From NCBI RefSeq assembly GCF_013213835.1, contig NZ_JABSSU010000003.1, positions 425,796-489,795 of the forward strand: a stretch of 64,000 bases of DNA, written 5' to 3'. The notes under the pieces were generated by a model. That model worked only from the letters and a program-made list of their open reading frames with translations. It searched no databases and was not told the DNA's origin. A program made the translations under genes and the position numbers. Source of the DNA: Winogradskyella sp. (GTDB taxonomy: Bacteria; Bacteroidota; Bacteroidia; Flavobacteriales; Flavobacteriaceae). Shown piece after piece: positions 1-8,477 of this stretch. Each line of letters starts with the position of its first letter. Position 1 is the first letter of the stretch.

Positions 1-600
1 ACGCACCTCAAACGATTCTTTGCATTTCACAATAAAAAACGTCCTTATGTTATATTAAAATGGGCACAAAGTATTGATGGATTTATTGCACCAAAAACTA
101 AACGTCATAAAAAGTCTGTTTGGATTACGAACACCTATTCGCGTCAGCTCGTGCATAAATGGCGTGCTGAAGAACAAGCTATTTTAGTCGGTTCAAATAC
201 GGTGACTGAAGACAACCCAACTTTAGACGTGAGGGATTGGAAAGGCCATAATCCTATTAGAATTGTACTTGGAAAAATCAACCAACAGGGTACTTCATTT
301 AATATCTATAATAACAGTTCAGAAACCTTCACCTTCAACCAAGATTTTTTAGATTATAGTAAACCAATTGCCGAACAGATTTGTGCTTTACTTTACTCCA
401 ATAATATTAATTCGGTAATTATTGAAGGTGGCTCACAAACACTTCAAACTTTTATTGATGAAGATTTATGGGATGAAGCTAGAGTGTTTCATGGGAATAT
501 CCGATTTGAAGAAGGCGTTAAAGCACCACATCTCATAGGTGATTTACAATCAGAATCACAACTACTAGAGGATATCTTAAAAATCTATACACGTGATTAA
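1..600 (+). CDS. ribD: RibD C-terminal reductase domain, partial (5' end outside window)
   Basis: The reading frame is open from base 1, so only the last 199 residues are visible. They form the reductase half of the bifunctional riboflavin enzyme that deaminates and then reduces the pyrimidine intermediate in the second and third steps of riboflavin synthesis. The frame reads YVILKWAQSIDGFIA near the start, then ILVGSNTVTEDNPTL, and later VIIEGGSQTLQTFI; the SxDG, GxxTxxxDxPxL and EGG motifs belong to the RibD/dihydrofolate-reductase-like fold. The deaminase half must lie upstream. The stop overlaps the GTG start of the next gene by 8 bases, so the two are probably cotranscribed. Confidence 0.9.
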   Translation, partial: THLKRFFAFHNKKRPYVILKWAQSIDGFIAPKTKRHKKSVWITNTYSRQLVHKWRAEEQAILVGSNTVTEDNPTLDVRDWKGHNPIRIVLGKINQQGTSFNIYNNSSETFTFNQDFLDYSKPIAEQICALLYSNNINSVIIEGGSQTLQTFIDEDLWDEARVFHGNIRFEEGVKAPHLIGDLQSESQLLEDILKIYTRD

Positions 601-1225
601 GACCATTATTTTCGACTTCGGTGATGTATTTATCAATCTTGACAAAAAAGGTACGATAGAACGCGCTAAAAATATCTTTGGGTATGATATTATTTCAGAA
701 CAAAAAGGCATTGCTAGTAATGCTATTTCCGAAACAAATGAAGCTTATGAAACCGGGAAAATAACCACTGAAGCTTTTATACATTTCTACACAAAGTTTG
801 CTAAAAATGTTTCTTCTGAAGACTTAATACATTTATGGAATGGATTGATAAAAGACTTCCCTAAACATCGATTAGATTTTATAAAACAGCTTAAAGAAGA
901 ACAGAAGTATAAACTTATTCTTTTAAGCAATACTAACGAGCTTCATATTAATCATATTATAGAATATGTTCCTTTCTATGAAGAATTCAAAGCTTGTTTT
1001 GATGCCTTTTACTTATCTCATGAAATAGGTTACCGCAAACCAAATGAAGACATTTATAAATTCGTTCTATCAGAAAACAAACTTATACCGGAAGAATGTC
1101 TGTTTATAGATGACACTAAGCAGAATACAATTGCTGCGTCTAAACTTGGTATACATACTTGGAACATAGACGAGACTAAAGAGGATGTTGTGAATTTGTT
1201 TAAAGTTAAAAGTGAATTGTTTTGA
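593..1225 (+). CDS. HAD-superfamily hydrolase (YihX-like subfamily IA)
   Basis: This 210-residue protein is a cytoplasmic phosphatase-type HAD hydrolase of unknown substrate. Motif I is FDFGDVF near residue 9: the nucleophilic aspartate is present, and the second aspartate is replaced by Gly, as in the FDLGNV form of the YihX group. Motif II is LLSNTNE, motif III YRKPNEDIYKF and motif IV CLFIDDTKQN. The start is GTG inside the end of ribD, and the stop overlaps the TTG start of the transporter, giving a tight three-gene operon. A role in flavin-intermediate dephosphorylation is tempting from the ribD linkage, but nothing in the sequence proves it. Confidence 0.85.
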   Translation: MIKTIIFDFGDVFINLDKKGTIERAKNIFGYDIISEQKGIASNAISETNEAYETGKITTEAFIHFYTKFAKNVSSEDLIHLWNGLIKDFPKHRLDFIKQLKEEQKYKLILLSNTNELHINHIIEYVPFYEEFKACFDAFYLSHEIGYRKPNEDIYKFVLSENKLIPEECLFIDDTKQNTIAASKLGIHTWNIDETKEDVVNLFKVKSELF

Positions 1226-2073
1226 TTTTCCTAGCGATCAGTATTTTATCATCAACTGGCATATTTGTATTATTTAAACTTTTTAGGAAATACAATGTTA
1301 ATACGCTACATGCCTTAATAGTAAATTATATAACCGCAGTTACATGCGGACTACTCATTCAGAATAAAGAGATAAACCTAAGCGATATAATCGGTTCTAG
1401 CTATTTTTATGCTGCCATATGTCTGGGCTTTCTGTTTATTAGCATCTTTTATGTCATGGCGCTTACTGCACAAAGAAATGGTCTTTCTGTAGCATCTGTA
1501 GCAAGCAAAATGAGTGTTATTATTCCGGTTTTATTCGGAATTATTATTTACAACGAGGGCGCTGGAATGCTAAAAATAATTGGAATTATACTTGCCTTAT
1601 TTGCCGTTTATCTCACCTCTGTAAAACCTAAAAGCGATATCGTTTTATCCCGATCTATATATTTACCTATTATTTTATTTCTAGGATCTGGTATCATCGA
1701 CACTGGTACCAACCATTTTGCACCAGAAAATGAAAAACCTTTATTTTTAGCATTAATATTTGGAATTGCAGGCAGTATCGGCATACTAATTTCCACTTAC
1801 CAATCTTTAAAAAAGAAACTTCCCTTTAAAATAAAAACCATTCCTTTTGGTGTTGCACTTGGTCTTGTAAATTATAGTTCAATGCACTACTTGCTAAAAG
1901 CCCTTAGAGTAGAAGGTTTTGAAAGTTCAACCATATTTACAGTAAATAATGTAGCAATAGTAGCCTTGAGTACACTTTTTGGACTCGTCATATTTAAAGA
2001 AAAGATATCCTCAAAAAATTGGATAGGAATTGGTATAGCGTTAATTTCAATTGTATTAGTAACGCTCTACTAA
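1222..2073 (+). CDS. EamA/DMT-family membrane transporter
   Basis: The 283-residue protein is almost entirely hydrophobic, with about ten predicted membrane spans, and has the usual DMT length and two-repeat layout. Each half ends in a segment like AVYLTSVKP or SIVLVTLY, with a preceding glycine-rich helix containing a Glu (IIYNEG in the first half, VIFKEK in the second), typical of EamA repeats. The start is TTG in a TTGA overlap with the preceding HAD gene, so translation is probably coupled. The substrate is unknown; family members export metabolites or amino acids. The 37 bases after the stop separate it from a convergent gene. Confidence 0.85.
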   Translation: MIFLAISILSSTGIFVLFKLFRKYNVNTLHALIVNYITAVTCGLLIQNKEINLSDIIGSSYFYAAICLGFLFISIFYVMALTAQRNGLSVASVASKMSVIIPVLFGIIIYNEGAGMLKIIGIILALFAVYLTSVKPKSDIVLSRSIYLPIILFLGSGIIDTGTNHFAPENEKPLFLALIFGIAGSIGILISTYQSLKKKLPFKIKTIPFGVALGLVNYSSMHYLLKALRVEGFESSTIFTVNNVAIVALSTLFGLVIFKEKISSKNWIGIGIALISIVLVTLY

Positions 2074-2110
2074 TTCCTATCTTTTATAATTCAAGAATTG
2101 TTAAGGTGTA

Positions 2111-3703
2111 TTACTCCTTAATCACCTTCACAACTTGTGATCGGTCTTCTGAAGTCACTTCTACTAAATATAAGCCGTTTGTTAGTGTTTTTAAACTAAT
2201 GTCATTTACATTCAAAGCATTCAACAATAGTTTACCTGACATATCAAATACCTTTATTTCATCAAGGACAACCTGAGTAGAAAACCTCAACATATCCTTA
2301 GTTGGATTAGGATAGAATGTCAAAGAAGTTAATGTTCTGTCATCTACTGAAAGTGCAACAACACAATCATCAGATATTACATTCTGATTTTCTATAATAC
2401 CTGTGTTATTAAAGGTGACATTATCAAAAGCTGGATAATCTACAGGATATCTGTGAGCTCTAAATGAACCATTACCAGTTGGTGTCGCAAACTGGTCGAA
2501 TACTGCCCCATCATTAACAGGTATTATATAAACCCATGCAATTTCACCAGTATTGGTAATTTCAGTAATTCTTCCTATATCTGACTCATTAATTAAAGAA
2601 TTACCATTAGGCAATACCTGATAACCACATTGCGCGCCAGCATGCATTACCTCTGTCATTATAGTACCATCCCAAGACCAAAAGTAATCATTAGGTAAAA
2701 ATTTACCATTACTCATGCTATAAACCCCATTAGTGTCATTCTGGTCAATAATATGAACAGAAGATGCTGTCATATTACTCCCATAACCATCATTACAAAA
2801 TACAGACATTTTACCAGCGTTTGGACCATCAGTAATCCACTTTATATCATGTTGTCTTCCTAATTTTCTGTCAGTGATAGTACCTTGATTGTATGCTTCA
2901 GGATTACCCCAACGCCATAAAAAATCACCTCCTTTACCATATGTACCGCCAGTATGGCCAGCTGCCTCAGCTGTAGTGGTACTATGGTCAATTACAAAAA
3001 CTTCACTTAAATGTCTACAAGAGACAGCAATTTGATCTAATACTGGATTATAATCAATTGCATTAGCATGTATAGGGTTAGACCCATTACCATTATCATA
3101 GTTAATATTGTACAACTCCGGATGATTGGAAACATCTCCGAAATTGGGTTTTGTATTATCAAAATCTTGAACTATATGGTCTATCATTTTCCATTCCCAA
3201 ACAATATTTGCCGAATCTGTACCTACAGGTTCAATTTCTATGATTCTTTCAATTACAAAAGTAGGATTAGTATATGCTGTATCCATTCCATAATTATACA
3301 TCTCAGTATTTGTGTATGAATCCCTTACTAATACCAAAAAATTTCCATTTGGTAAAGGCTCAATATCATGATGTATACGCCAACCAAAAGTAGACTGATA
3401 GTTAATACTCCATAACACATTATCGTCCCAGTCTTTTATCATAGCCTCTAAACCACTGCTCAATAATATATTTCCATTTTCTAGTAAATAAGTATTTCTA
3501 GAATTGTTGGCTGTAAAAGTCCATTGATTTAAAACCTCGCCACAATTATCAATCAAATAAACATTGTCGTCTGAAGTTGCTTTAAATAAGGTATAACCTT
3601 CATACTTATCAATATTGACATCGTTGTAAACTAAACCTATCGTTTCTTGTGAATTAGAAACACTGATAAGGATCAAACTTAGGAATAATGTAATCTTCTT
3701 CAT
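2111..3703 (-). CDS. Secreted arylsulfotransferase (ASST)-like protein with T9SS sorting domain
   Basis: This 530-residue protein starts with a signal peptide (about residues 1-18, ending VSNSQ). The body resembles the six-bladed propeller of aryl-sulfate sulfotransferases: repeated NGNILLSSG / NGNFLVLVRDS / NGNSLINESD strands, a segment HANAIDYNPVLDQIAVSCR with the conserved histidine region, and GRQHDIKW. The last 75 residues (YPNPTKDMLRF then LTNGLYLVEV and KVIKE) form a type A type IX secretion sorting domain, so the protein should be exported and attached to or released from the cell surface. In known ASST enzymes a phenol sulfate is the donor; the substrate here is unknown. It stands alone, convergent with the transporter upstream. 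Confidence 0.8.
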   Translation of the reverse strand: MKKITLFLSLILISVSNSQETIGLVYNDVNIDKYEGYTLFKATSDDNVYLIDNCGEVLNQWTFTANNSRNTYLLENGNILLSSGLEAMIKDWDDNVLWSINYQSTFGWRIHHDIEPLPNGNFLVLVRDSYTNTEMYNYGMDTAYTNPTFVIERIIEIEPVGTDSANIVWEWKMIDHIVQDFDNTKPNFGDVSNHPELYNINYDNGNGSNPIHANAIDYNPVLDQIAVSCRHLSEVFVIDHSTTTAEAAGHTGGTYGKGGDFLWRWGNPEAYNQGTITDRKLGRQHDIKWITDGPNAGKMSVFCNDGYGSNMTASSVHIIDQNDTNGVYSMSNGKFLPNDYFWSWDGTIMTEVMHAGAQCGYQVLPNGNSLINESDIGRITEITNTGEIAWVYIIPVNDGAVFDQFATPTGNGSFRAHRYPVDYPAFDNVTFNNTGIIENQNVISDDCVVALSVDDRTLTSLTFYPNPTKDMLRFSTQVVLDEIKVFDMSGKLLLNALNVNDISLKTLTNGLYLVEVTSEDRSQVVKVIKE

Positions 3704-3874
3704 TGCTTTTTCTTTTTTTAGCTAATATAAAAAATGTCGCACAAAAATGTAAATCCTTAACATAATTCACAAATATAAAGTCATCATTTTCTACATAAAC
3801 CAATAAGTATTTTGATTATCAGAAACTTATATAAAAATAGTTTTGTATTAAGAAAAAGATATAAATACAACTGA

Positions 3875-3884
3875 AATCTTTAGT
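3875..3884 (+). promoter_or_regulatory. Possible -7 element upstream of yigZ
   Basis: AATCTTTAGT lies 17 bases before the yigZ start. It resembles TAnCTTTAGT motifs seen before other genes in this window and differs from the flavobacterial TAnnTTTG box. No clear -33 TTG is visible at the right spacing. Confidence 0.3.
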
Positions 3885-3901
3885 TTAGCAACACTGAATT
3901 A

Positions 3902-4510
3902 ATGAAATCAAAAGATACATATAAAACCATTTCTAAAAAGGCCGAAGGCGAACTTTTTAAAGACAAGAACAGTAAATTCATAGGATTTGCATTTCCCGTA
4001 TTGAATGATAACGACATTAAATTGAGAATTGAAGCTGTTAAAAAAGAACATCATGCTGCAAGACATTGGTGTTATGCTTATCAATTAGGCACCAGTGAAA
4101 TCGTATATAGAGCCAATGACGATGGCGAACCAAGCAACTCGGCAGGAATGCCAATTTATGGTCAGATTAAATCATTTGACGTCACAAATACCTTAATTGT
4201 AGTCGTTAGATATTATGGTGGTGTAAAACTAGGTGTTGGTGGACTAATTAATGCCTACCGTACAGCTGCAAAGTCATCATTAGAAAATGCTGAAATTATT
4301 GAAAAAACAATTAACACTGTATTTAATCTCGAATTTGACTACAAACACATGAGCAAAGTAATGCGAATTATTAAGGAATACCGATTAAACGTATTACAAC
4401 AAAAATTAGAACATAATTGTAATCTTAAAATATCTGTAAGAAAAAGTAACGCACCAGAAGTTTTTGAAATATTCAATCAATTTTACCAACTAGAAATCAG
4501 TGAATTATAA
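3902..4510 (+). CDS. yigZ: YigZ/IMPACT family protein
   Basis: This 202-residue protein has an N-terminal UPF0029/IMPACT domain with the family signature DDGEPSNSAGMPI near residue 78 and VVRYYGGVKLGVGGL near residue 100, followed by a ferredoxin-like C-terminal domain (DUF1949). The length matches bacterial YigZ. Family members are thought to act on translation or ribosome-associated regulation, but the biochemical role is not settled. Its stop overlaps the stop of the opposite-strand thioesterase by 6 bases, so the two genes converge without a spacer. Confidence 0.9.
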   Translation: MKSKDTYKTISKKAEGELFKDKNSKFIGFAFPVLNDNDIKLRIEAVKKEHHAARHWCYAYQLGTSEIVYRANDDGEPSNSAGMPIYGQIKSFDVTNTLIVVVRYYGGVKLGVGGLINAYRTAAKSSLENAEIIEKTINTVFNLEFDYKHMSKVMRIIKEYRLNVLQQKLEHNCNLKISVRKSNAPEVFEIFNQFYQLEISEL

Positions 4511-4912
4511 CGAATAATCTTGCAGTTTATCTAAAAGGTACTTAGGACATCTTGTTGGTCTATTTCTTTTTTTGTCAATAAAAGCCAGAATTGTATTACC
4601 TGTAGCTAACAATTGTTCGTTATAATTTATGAGTTCATATTCAAATTCTATAGAAGCTGTGGGCAATTTTTTCAATCTAGTTTTTACTTTAAGCAGGTCG
4701 TCATAACGTGCTGAATTTTTGTAGTTTACAGACAACGAAATAACGGGTAACATTATTCCTTCTTCCTCCATCTTACTATAACTCAAACCAAACTCTCTTA
4801 ACCATTCAGTTCTTCCCACTTCAAAATACACCGCATAATTTGCATGATACACCACACCCATTTGATCTGTCTCACCATAACGAACACGAATTTCAGTAAC
4901 ATTACTTTTCAT
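4505..4912 (-). CDS. Acyl-CoA thioesterase, YbgC/FadM hotdog family
   Basis: This is a small 4-hydroxybenzoyl-CoA-thioesterase-like hotdog protein. The motif RYGETDQMGVVYHANYAVYFEVGR near the N-terminus holds the catalytic Asp of the YbgC group. I chose the ATG at 4912 (MKSNVTEIRV, 135 residues), because the reading frame upstream to 4966 adds only a poorly conserved 18-residue leader. It probably hydrolyses short or medium acyl-CoAs in the cytoplasm. It is divergent from dnaA and converges with yigZ. Confidence 0.85.
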   Translation of the reverse strand: MKSNVTEIRVRYGETDQMGVVYHANYAVYFEVGRTEWLREFGLSYSKMEEEGIMLPVISLSVNYKNSARYDDLLKVKTRLKKLPTASIEFEYELINYNEQLLATGNTILAFIDKKRNRPTRCPKYLLDKLQDYSL

Positions 4913-5048
4913 TAATTTTATATTTGATTTAGGAAAAAATTTGTACATTTCAACGGGATTAAACATGAGAAAAAAATTCTTAATATTCTATTAATTTTGA
5001 TTTTTTTTTTAAATATTTTGTTCACATATTTGTCATGTAAAAGTCAAT

Positions 5049-5077
5049 AAGAGAATCACATCATTCTCTTTTTTTTT
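5049..5077 (+). terminator. Terminator-like hairpin in the dnaA leader (possible attenuator)
   Basis: AAGAGAAT (5049-5056) and ATTCTCTT (5063-5070) form an 8-bp stem with a 6-base loop, followed by a run of T to 5077. Read rightward this has the form of an intrinsic terminator, yet no plus-strand gene ends upstream of it: the neighbour to the left is on the minus strand. It therefore sits 36 bases before the dnaA start and could act on dnaA transcription itself. Confidence 0.5.
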
Positions 5078-5112
5078 GCTAATCTAACTAACAATAAAAT
5101 CTAACTAAACGA

Positions 5113-6540
5113 ATGGAGATCACAGCGCAATCTGTATGGAGTAATTGTCTCGCTTTTATAAAAGATAATATTCAACCTCAGGCATACAAAACCTGGTTTG
5201 AACCTATACAAGCTGTAAAACTTTCGGGTAATGCTTTAAGCATTCAAGTGCCTAGTAAATTCTTTTACGAATGGTTAGAGGAGCACTATGTTAAAATACT
5301 TAAAGTAGCGCTTACTAAAGAGTTAGGTGAAGATGCCAAATTGGTATACGTTATTAAAATGGAAAACACCTATGGTAACAGACAACCATTTACAGAAAAA
5401 ATACCAAGTTCTAATAGAACACCTGTAAAGTCACAAGATGTTGATGTGCCATTTAATAATAAAAGTCCAGAATTAAAAAATCCATTTATAATCCCAGGGA
5501 TTAGAAATGTTAAGATTGAATCTCAACTTAACCCAAGTTATAGTTTCGAAAACTTCTTAGAAGGTGACTCTAACAGATTGGCAAGAAATGCAGGTATAGC
5601 AGTTGCTAACAAACCTGGGGGCACATCATTTAATCCACTTTTAATTTTCGGTGGTGTTGGTCTTGGTAAAACACACCTAGCGCACGCTATTGGTGTTGAT
5701 ATTAAAGATAAATATCCAGAAAAAACGGTGCTTTACATCTCTGCAGAGAAATTTACACAACAGTATATAGATTCTGTAAAAAAGAACAATAGAAATGACT
5801 TTATTCATTTTTATCAAATTATAGATGTACTTATCATTGACGATGTTCAATTCTTATCTGGTAAGTCTGGAACGCAAGATGTCTTTTTCCATATATTCAA
5901 TCACTTACACCAAAACGGTAAGCAGGTTATTTTAACAAGTGATAAGGCACCTGTAGATATGCAGGATATTGAGCAACGTTTACTCTCTCGTTTTAAATGG
6001 GGTTTATCAGCAGAGTTACAAACACCAGATTTTGAAACAAGAGTTTCAATCTTAAAGAATAAACTCTACAGAGATGGTGTTGAAATGCCTGAAGAGATCA
6101 TTGAGTATGTTGCAAAGCATATTAAAACAAACGTTAGAGAGCTTGAAGGTGCTATCATTTCACTTATCGCACAATCTTCTTTCAATAAGAAAGAGATTAC
6201 AATAAACCTAGCAAAAGATATTGTAGATAAGTTTGTTAAGAATACCAAACGCGAAGTTTCTATTGATTATATCCAGAAAGTAGTTTCAGATTATTTTCAA
6301 ATGGATGTTAACACACTACAATCTAAAACAAGAAAGCGTCATATAGTTCAAGCAAGACAATTAGCGATGTTCTTTGCTAAGAAGTATACAAAAGCTTCTT
6401 TGGCAAGTATTGGTTCACAAATTGGGCAACGTGATCACGCTACAGTACTTCATGCTTGTAAAACGGTTGATAACTTATCCTCTACAGATAAGCAATTTAG
6501 AAAGTACGTAGAAGATCTATCTAAAAAGCTTTCGCTTTAA
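5113..6540 (+). CDS. dnaA: Chromosomal replication initiator protein DnaA
   Basis: This 475-residue protein has the full DnaA layout: the N-terminal helicase-loading domain I (SVWSNCLAFIKDNIQPQAYKTWFEPI), a short variable linker, the AAA+ domain with Walker A FGGVGLGKTHLAHAIG near residue 180 and Walker B IDVLIIDDVQFL near residue 238, and a C-terminal domain IV with the DnaA-box-binding signature IGQRDHATVLHACKTV. It binds DnaA boxes at oriC and opens the origin. I see no cluster of TTATCCACA-type boxes next to the gene, so oriC is probably elsewhere. A phosphatase gene follows 12 bases later. Confidence 0.98.
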   Translation: MEITAQSVWSNCLAFIKDNIQPQAYKTWFEPIQAVKLSGNALSIQVPSKFFYEWLEEHYVKILKVALTKELGEDAKLVYVIKMENTYGNRQPFTEKIPSSNRTPVKSQDVDVPFNNKSPELKNPFIIPGIRNVKIESQLNPSYSFENFLEGDSNRLARNAGIAVANKPGGTSFNPLLIFGGVGLGKTHLAHAIGVDIKDKYPEKTVLYISAEKFTQQYIDSVKKNNRNDFIHFYQIIDVLIIDDVQFLSGKSGTQDVFFHIFNHLHQNGKQVILTSDKAPVDMQDIEQRLLSRFKWGLSAELQTPDFETRVSILKNKLYRDGVEMPEEIIEYVAKHIKTNVRELEGAIISLIAQSSFNKKEITINLAKDIVDKFVKNTKREVSIDYIQKVVSDYFQMDVNTLQSKTRKRHIVQARQLAMFFAKKYTKASLASIGSQIGQRDHATVLHACKTVDNLSSTDKQFRKYVEDLSKKLSL

Positions 6541-6552
6541 ATCATTGTTGTT

Positions 6553-7017
6553 ATGACTCGAATTTTAGTGGTGTGCCTTGGCAATATTTGTCGTTCACCA
6601 TTAGCACATGGTATTTTAGAGTCTAAATTACCGTCTAATCATTTTTATGTTGATTCTGCCGGAACTGCATCTTATCATTCAGGAAACCAACCAGATTCTC
6701 GTTCTATTGCAGTCGCAAAAAAATATGGATTAGATATTAGTCATCAAAGTGCCAGACAGTTTACAACTATGGATTTTGATTTGTTCGATTATATCTACAC
6801 TATGGATCAGTCTAACTACAATAACATCATTAGCTTAGCAAAAAGCTCTTATCATATTGATAAAGTCAAGCTTTTTCTAGAGGAAAATGATACTGTCACG
6901 AACAAAAATGTACCTGACCCTTATTATGGTGGTCCTGATGGTTTTGAACGTGTTTACAAGCTAATTGAAGAAACCTCTACTATTCTTTCAGAAAAATTGA
7001 TGCGTAAGCATCTTTAA
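6553..7017 (+). CDS. Low-molecular-weight protein-tyrosine phosphatase
   Basis: The 154-residue protein starts with the P-loop CLGNICRSPLAHG, the CX5R catalytic motif of LMW phosphatases, and carries the general-acid aspartate in VPDPYYGGPDGFERVY near residue 125. Length and motif spacing are normal. It dephosphorylates phosphotyrosine proteins in the cytoplasm; in other bacteria such enzymes act on capsule-related tyrosine kinases, none of which is seen here. It lies 12 bases after dnaA and is probably in the same transcript. Confidence 0.93.
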   Translation: MTRILVVCLGNICRSPLAHGILESKLPSNHFYVDSAGTASYHSGNQPDSRSIAVAKKYGLDISHQSARQFTTMDFDLFDYIYTMDQSNYNNIISLAKSSYHIDKVKLFLEENDTVTNKNVPDPYYGGPDGFERVYKLIEETSTILSEKLMRKHL

Positions 7018-7047
7018 ACCAAGTTTTCCTTTCAAATTGATTATTAG

Positions 7048-7055
7048 TATTTTTG
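7048..7055 (+). promoter_or_regulatory. Candidate -7 promoter element
   Basis: TATTTTTG matches the flavobacterial TAnnTTTG -7 box. Transcription would begin near 7062, which supports the ATG at 7082 as the start of the following gene over the in-frame codon at 7037. No -33 TTG is visible at 17-23 bases. Confidence 0.4.
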
Positions 7056-7081
7056 TTAGGGTACAGAATATCTCTACTGTG

Positions 7082-8476
7082 ATGAAAAAAATTATTATAC
7101 TTCTACTCACTTGTTCTATTGAGCTTTCCTTTTCACAGAATTTAGATTTACAATTATTTGCTACCGGACTAAACAGGCCTGTGAACATAAAACATGCTGG
7201 AGATGACAAACTCTATGTCGCAGAACAAGATGGTATTATTAAAATTATAAATGCAGATGGATCTATTGAAACTCAACCATTTTTAAATATAGACCCAATA
7301 GTCAGAAGCATTGGTAATGAACAAGGTTTATTGGGTTTGGCATTTCATCCCAACTATATCAACAATGGGTTTTTCTTTGTCAATTACATAAATAATTCAG
7401 GAAATACGGTAATCTCAAGATTTACGAGAAGTACCGGAAATCCTTTGGTTGCTGATGTTAATTCAGAATTAATTTTACTTACAATCACGCAACCTTTTTC
7501 TAATCACAACGGAGGCGAGATGCATTTTGGTCCAGATGGCTATTTATACATTTCTACGGGTGATGGCGGTTCTGGAGGAGACCCTCAAAACAATTCCCAG
7601 AATCTCGGAAATTTATTAGGTAAAATCCTTAGAATTGATGTGAATAATAGCTCTGCTACCAACCTTTATGACATACCATCTGACAATCCTTTTTTTGGAA
7701 GTATTACAGCTCAAAACGAAATATGGTCTTACGGATTAAGAAACCCATGGAAATTTTCATTTGATAGAAGTACAGGTGACCTCTGGATTGGTGATGTTGG
7801 ACAAAATAATAGAGAAGAAATCAACTTAACTCTAGCTTCAGATCCGGGAGGTTTAAACTATGGATGGAGATGTTATGAGGGTAATTTACCTTTCAATACA
7901 ACTGGCTGCCCAAATAGCTCATCATTAACTTTTCCTGTTGGAGAGTACACTCACTCTAGTGGTAGATGCTCAATCACAGGTGGATATAGGTATAGAGGTA
8001 CTGCGCATCCTGGGTTGCAAGGCACTTATCTTTATGCTGATGCCTGTTCTCAAGAAATCGGTTTTTTGCAGTTAGAAAATAACAATTGGAATTCCACTTT
8101 TATTTCTTTTTCCGGAAATTTTGTGGCATTTGGTGAAGATCAAAACGGCGAATTATATGTATCAACGCTACAAGGTGATATTTATAGCATTATTGACACC
8201 GATTCTTTGGGCATTAATGATAACAGGGAAGACGAGTTTTTAATATATCCAAACCCAGTTGACAACACACTTTTTATAGAATTTTCAGATCATACGACAA
8301 TAAGAAACATCGATATTAACTTATTTGATATTCATGGCAAAAGATTGAATGTTCAGAGTAAAAACGAAGTGCATAAACTACAACTTGACGTCTCTAATCT
8401 TACAAATGGCATGTACATATTAGTCATTCAATCTGAAAATTACGGCCGTATTACTAAAAAAATAGCCATCAAATAA
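7082..8476 (+). CDS. Secreted PQQ-dependent sugar dehydrogenase-like protein with T9SS sorting domain
   Basis: This 464-residue protein starts with a signal peptide (MKKIIILLLTCSIELSFSQ) and continues with a glucose/sorbosone dehydrogenase propeller: QGLLGLAFHPNY, SNHNGGEMHFGPDGYLYISTGDGGSGGDP with the conserved histidine, WSYGLRNPWKFSFD, and WIGDVGQNNREEIN. These match soluble quinoprotein aldose dehydrogenases. The last 70 residues (IYPNPVDNTLFIEF ... LTNGMYILVIQSENYGRITKKIAIK) form a type IX secretion sorting domain, so it is exported across the outer membrane. It would oxidise sugars outside the cell if PQQ is available; no PQQ synthesis genes are in the window. The methyltransferase gene begins one base after its stop. 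Confidence 0.87.
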   Translation: MKKIIILLLTCSIELSFSQNLDLQLFATGLNRPVNIKHAGDDKLYVAEQDGIIKIINADGSIETQPFLNIDPIVRSIGNEQGLLGLAFHPNYINNGFFFVNYINNSGNTVISRFTRSTGNPLVADVNSELILLTITQPFSNHNGGEMHFGPDGYLYISTGDGGSGGDPQNNSQNLGNLLGKILRIDVNNSSATNLYDIPSDNPFFGSITAQNEIWSYGLRNPWKFSFDRSTGDLWIGDVGQNNREEINLTLASDPGGLNYGWRCYEGNLPFNTTGCPNSSSLTFPVGEYTHSSGRCSITGGYRYRGTAHPGLQGTYLYADACSQEIGFLQLENNNWNSTFISFSGNFVAFGEDQNGELYVSTLQGDIYSIIDTDSLGINDNREDEFLIYPNPVDNTLFIEFSDHTTIRNIDINLFDIHGKRLNVQSKNEVHKLQLDVSNLTNGMYILVIQSENYGRITKKIAIK

Positions 8477-8477
8477 C

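Noticed and set aside
593..1225. Loss of the second catalytic Asp in the HAD hydrolase
   Set aside because: Gly at that position (DFGDV) is normal in the YihX-like subfamily, so it is not evidence of inactivation.
2019..2276. An 85-residue plus-strand ORF across the transporter end and the ASST gene
   Set aside because: It overlaps two well-supported genes and is antisense to the T9SS domain.
4967..5112. Replication origin next to dnaA
   Set aside because: No cluster of TTATCCACA-like DnaA boxes is visible in the gap or in the start of dnaA.
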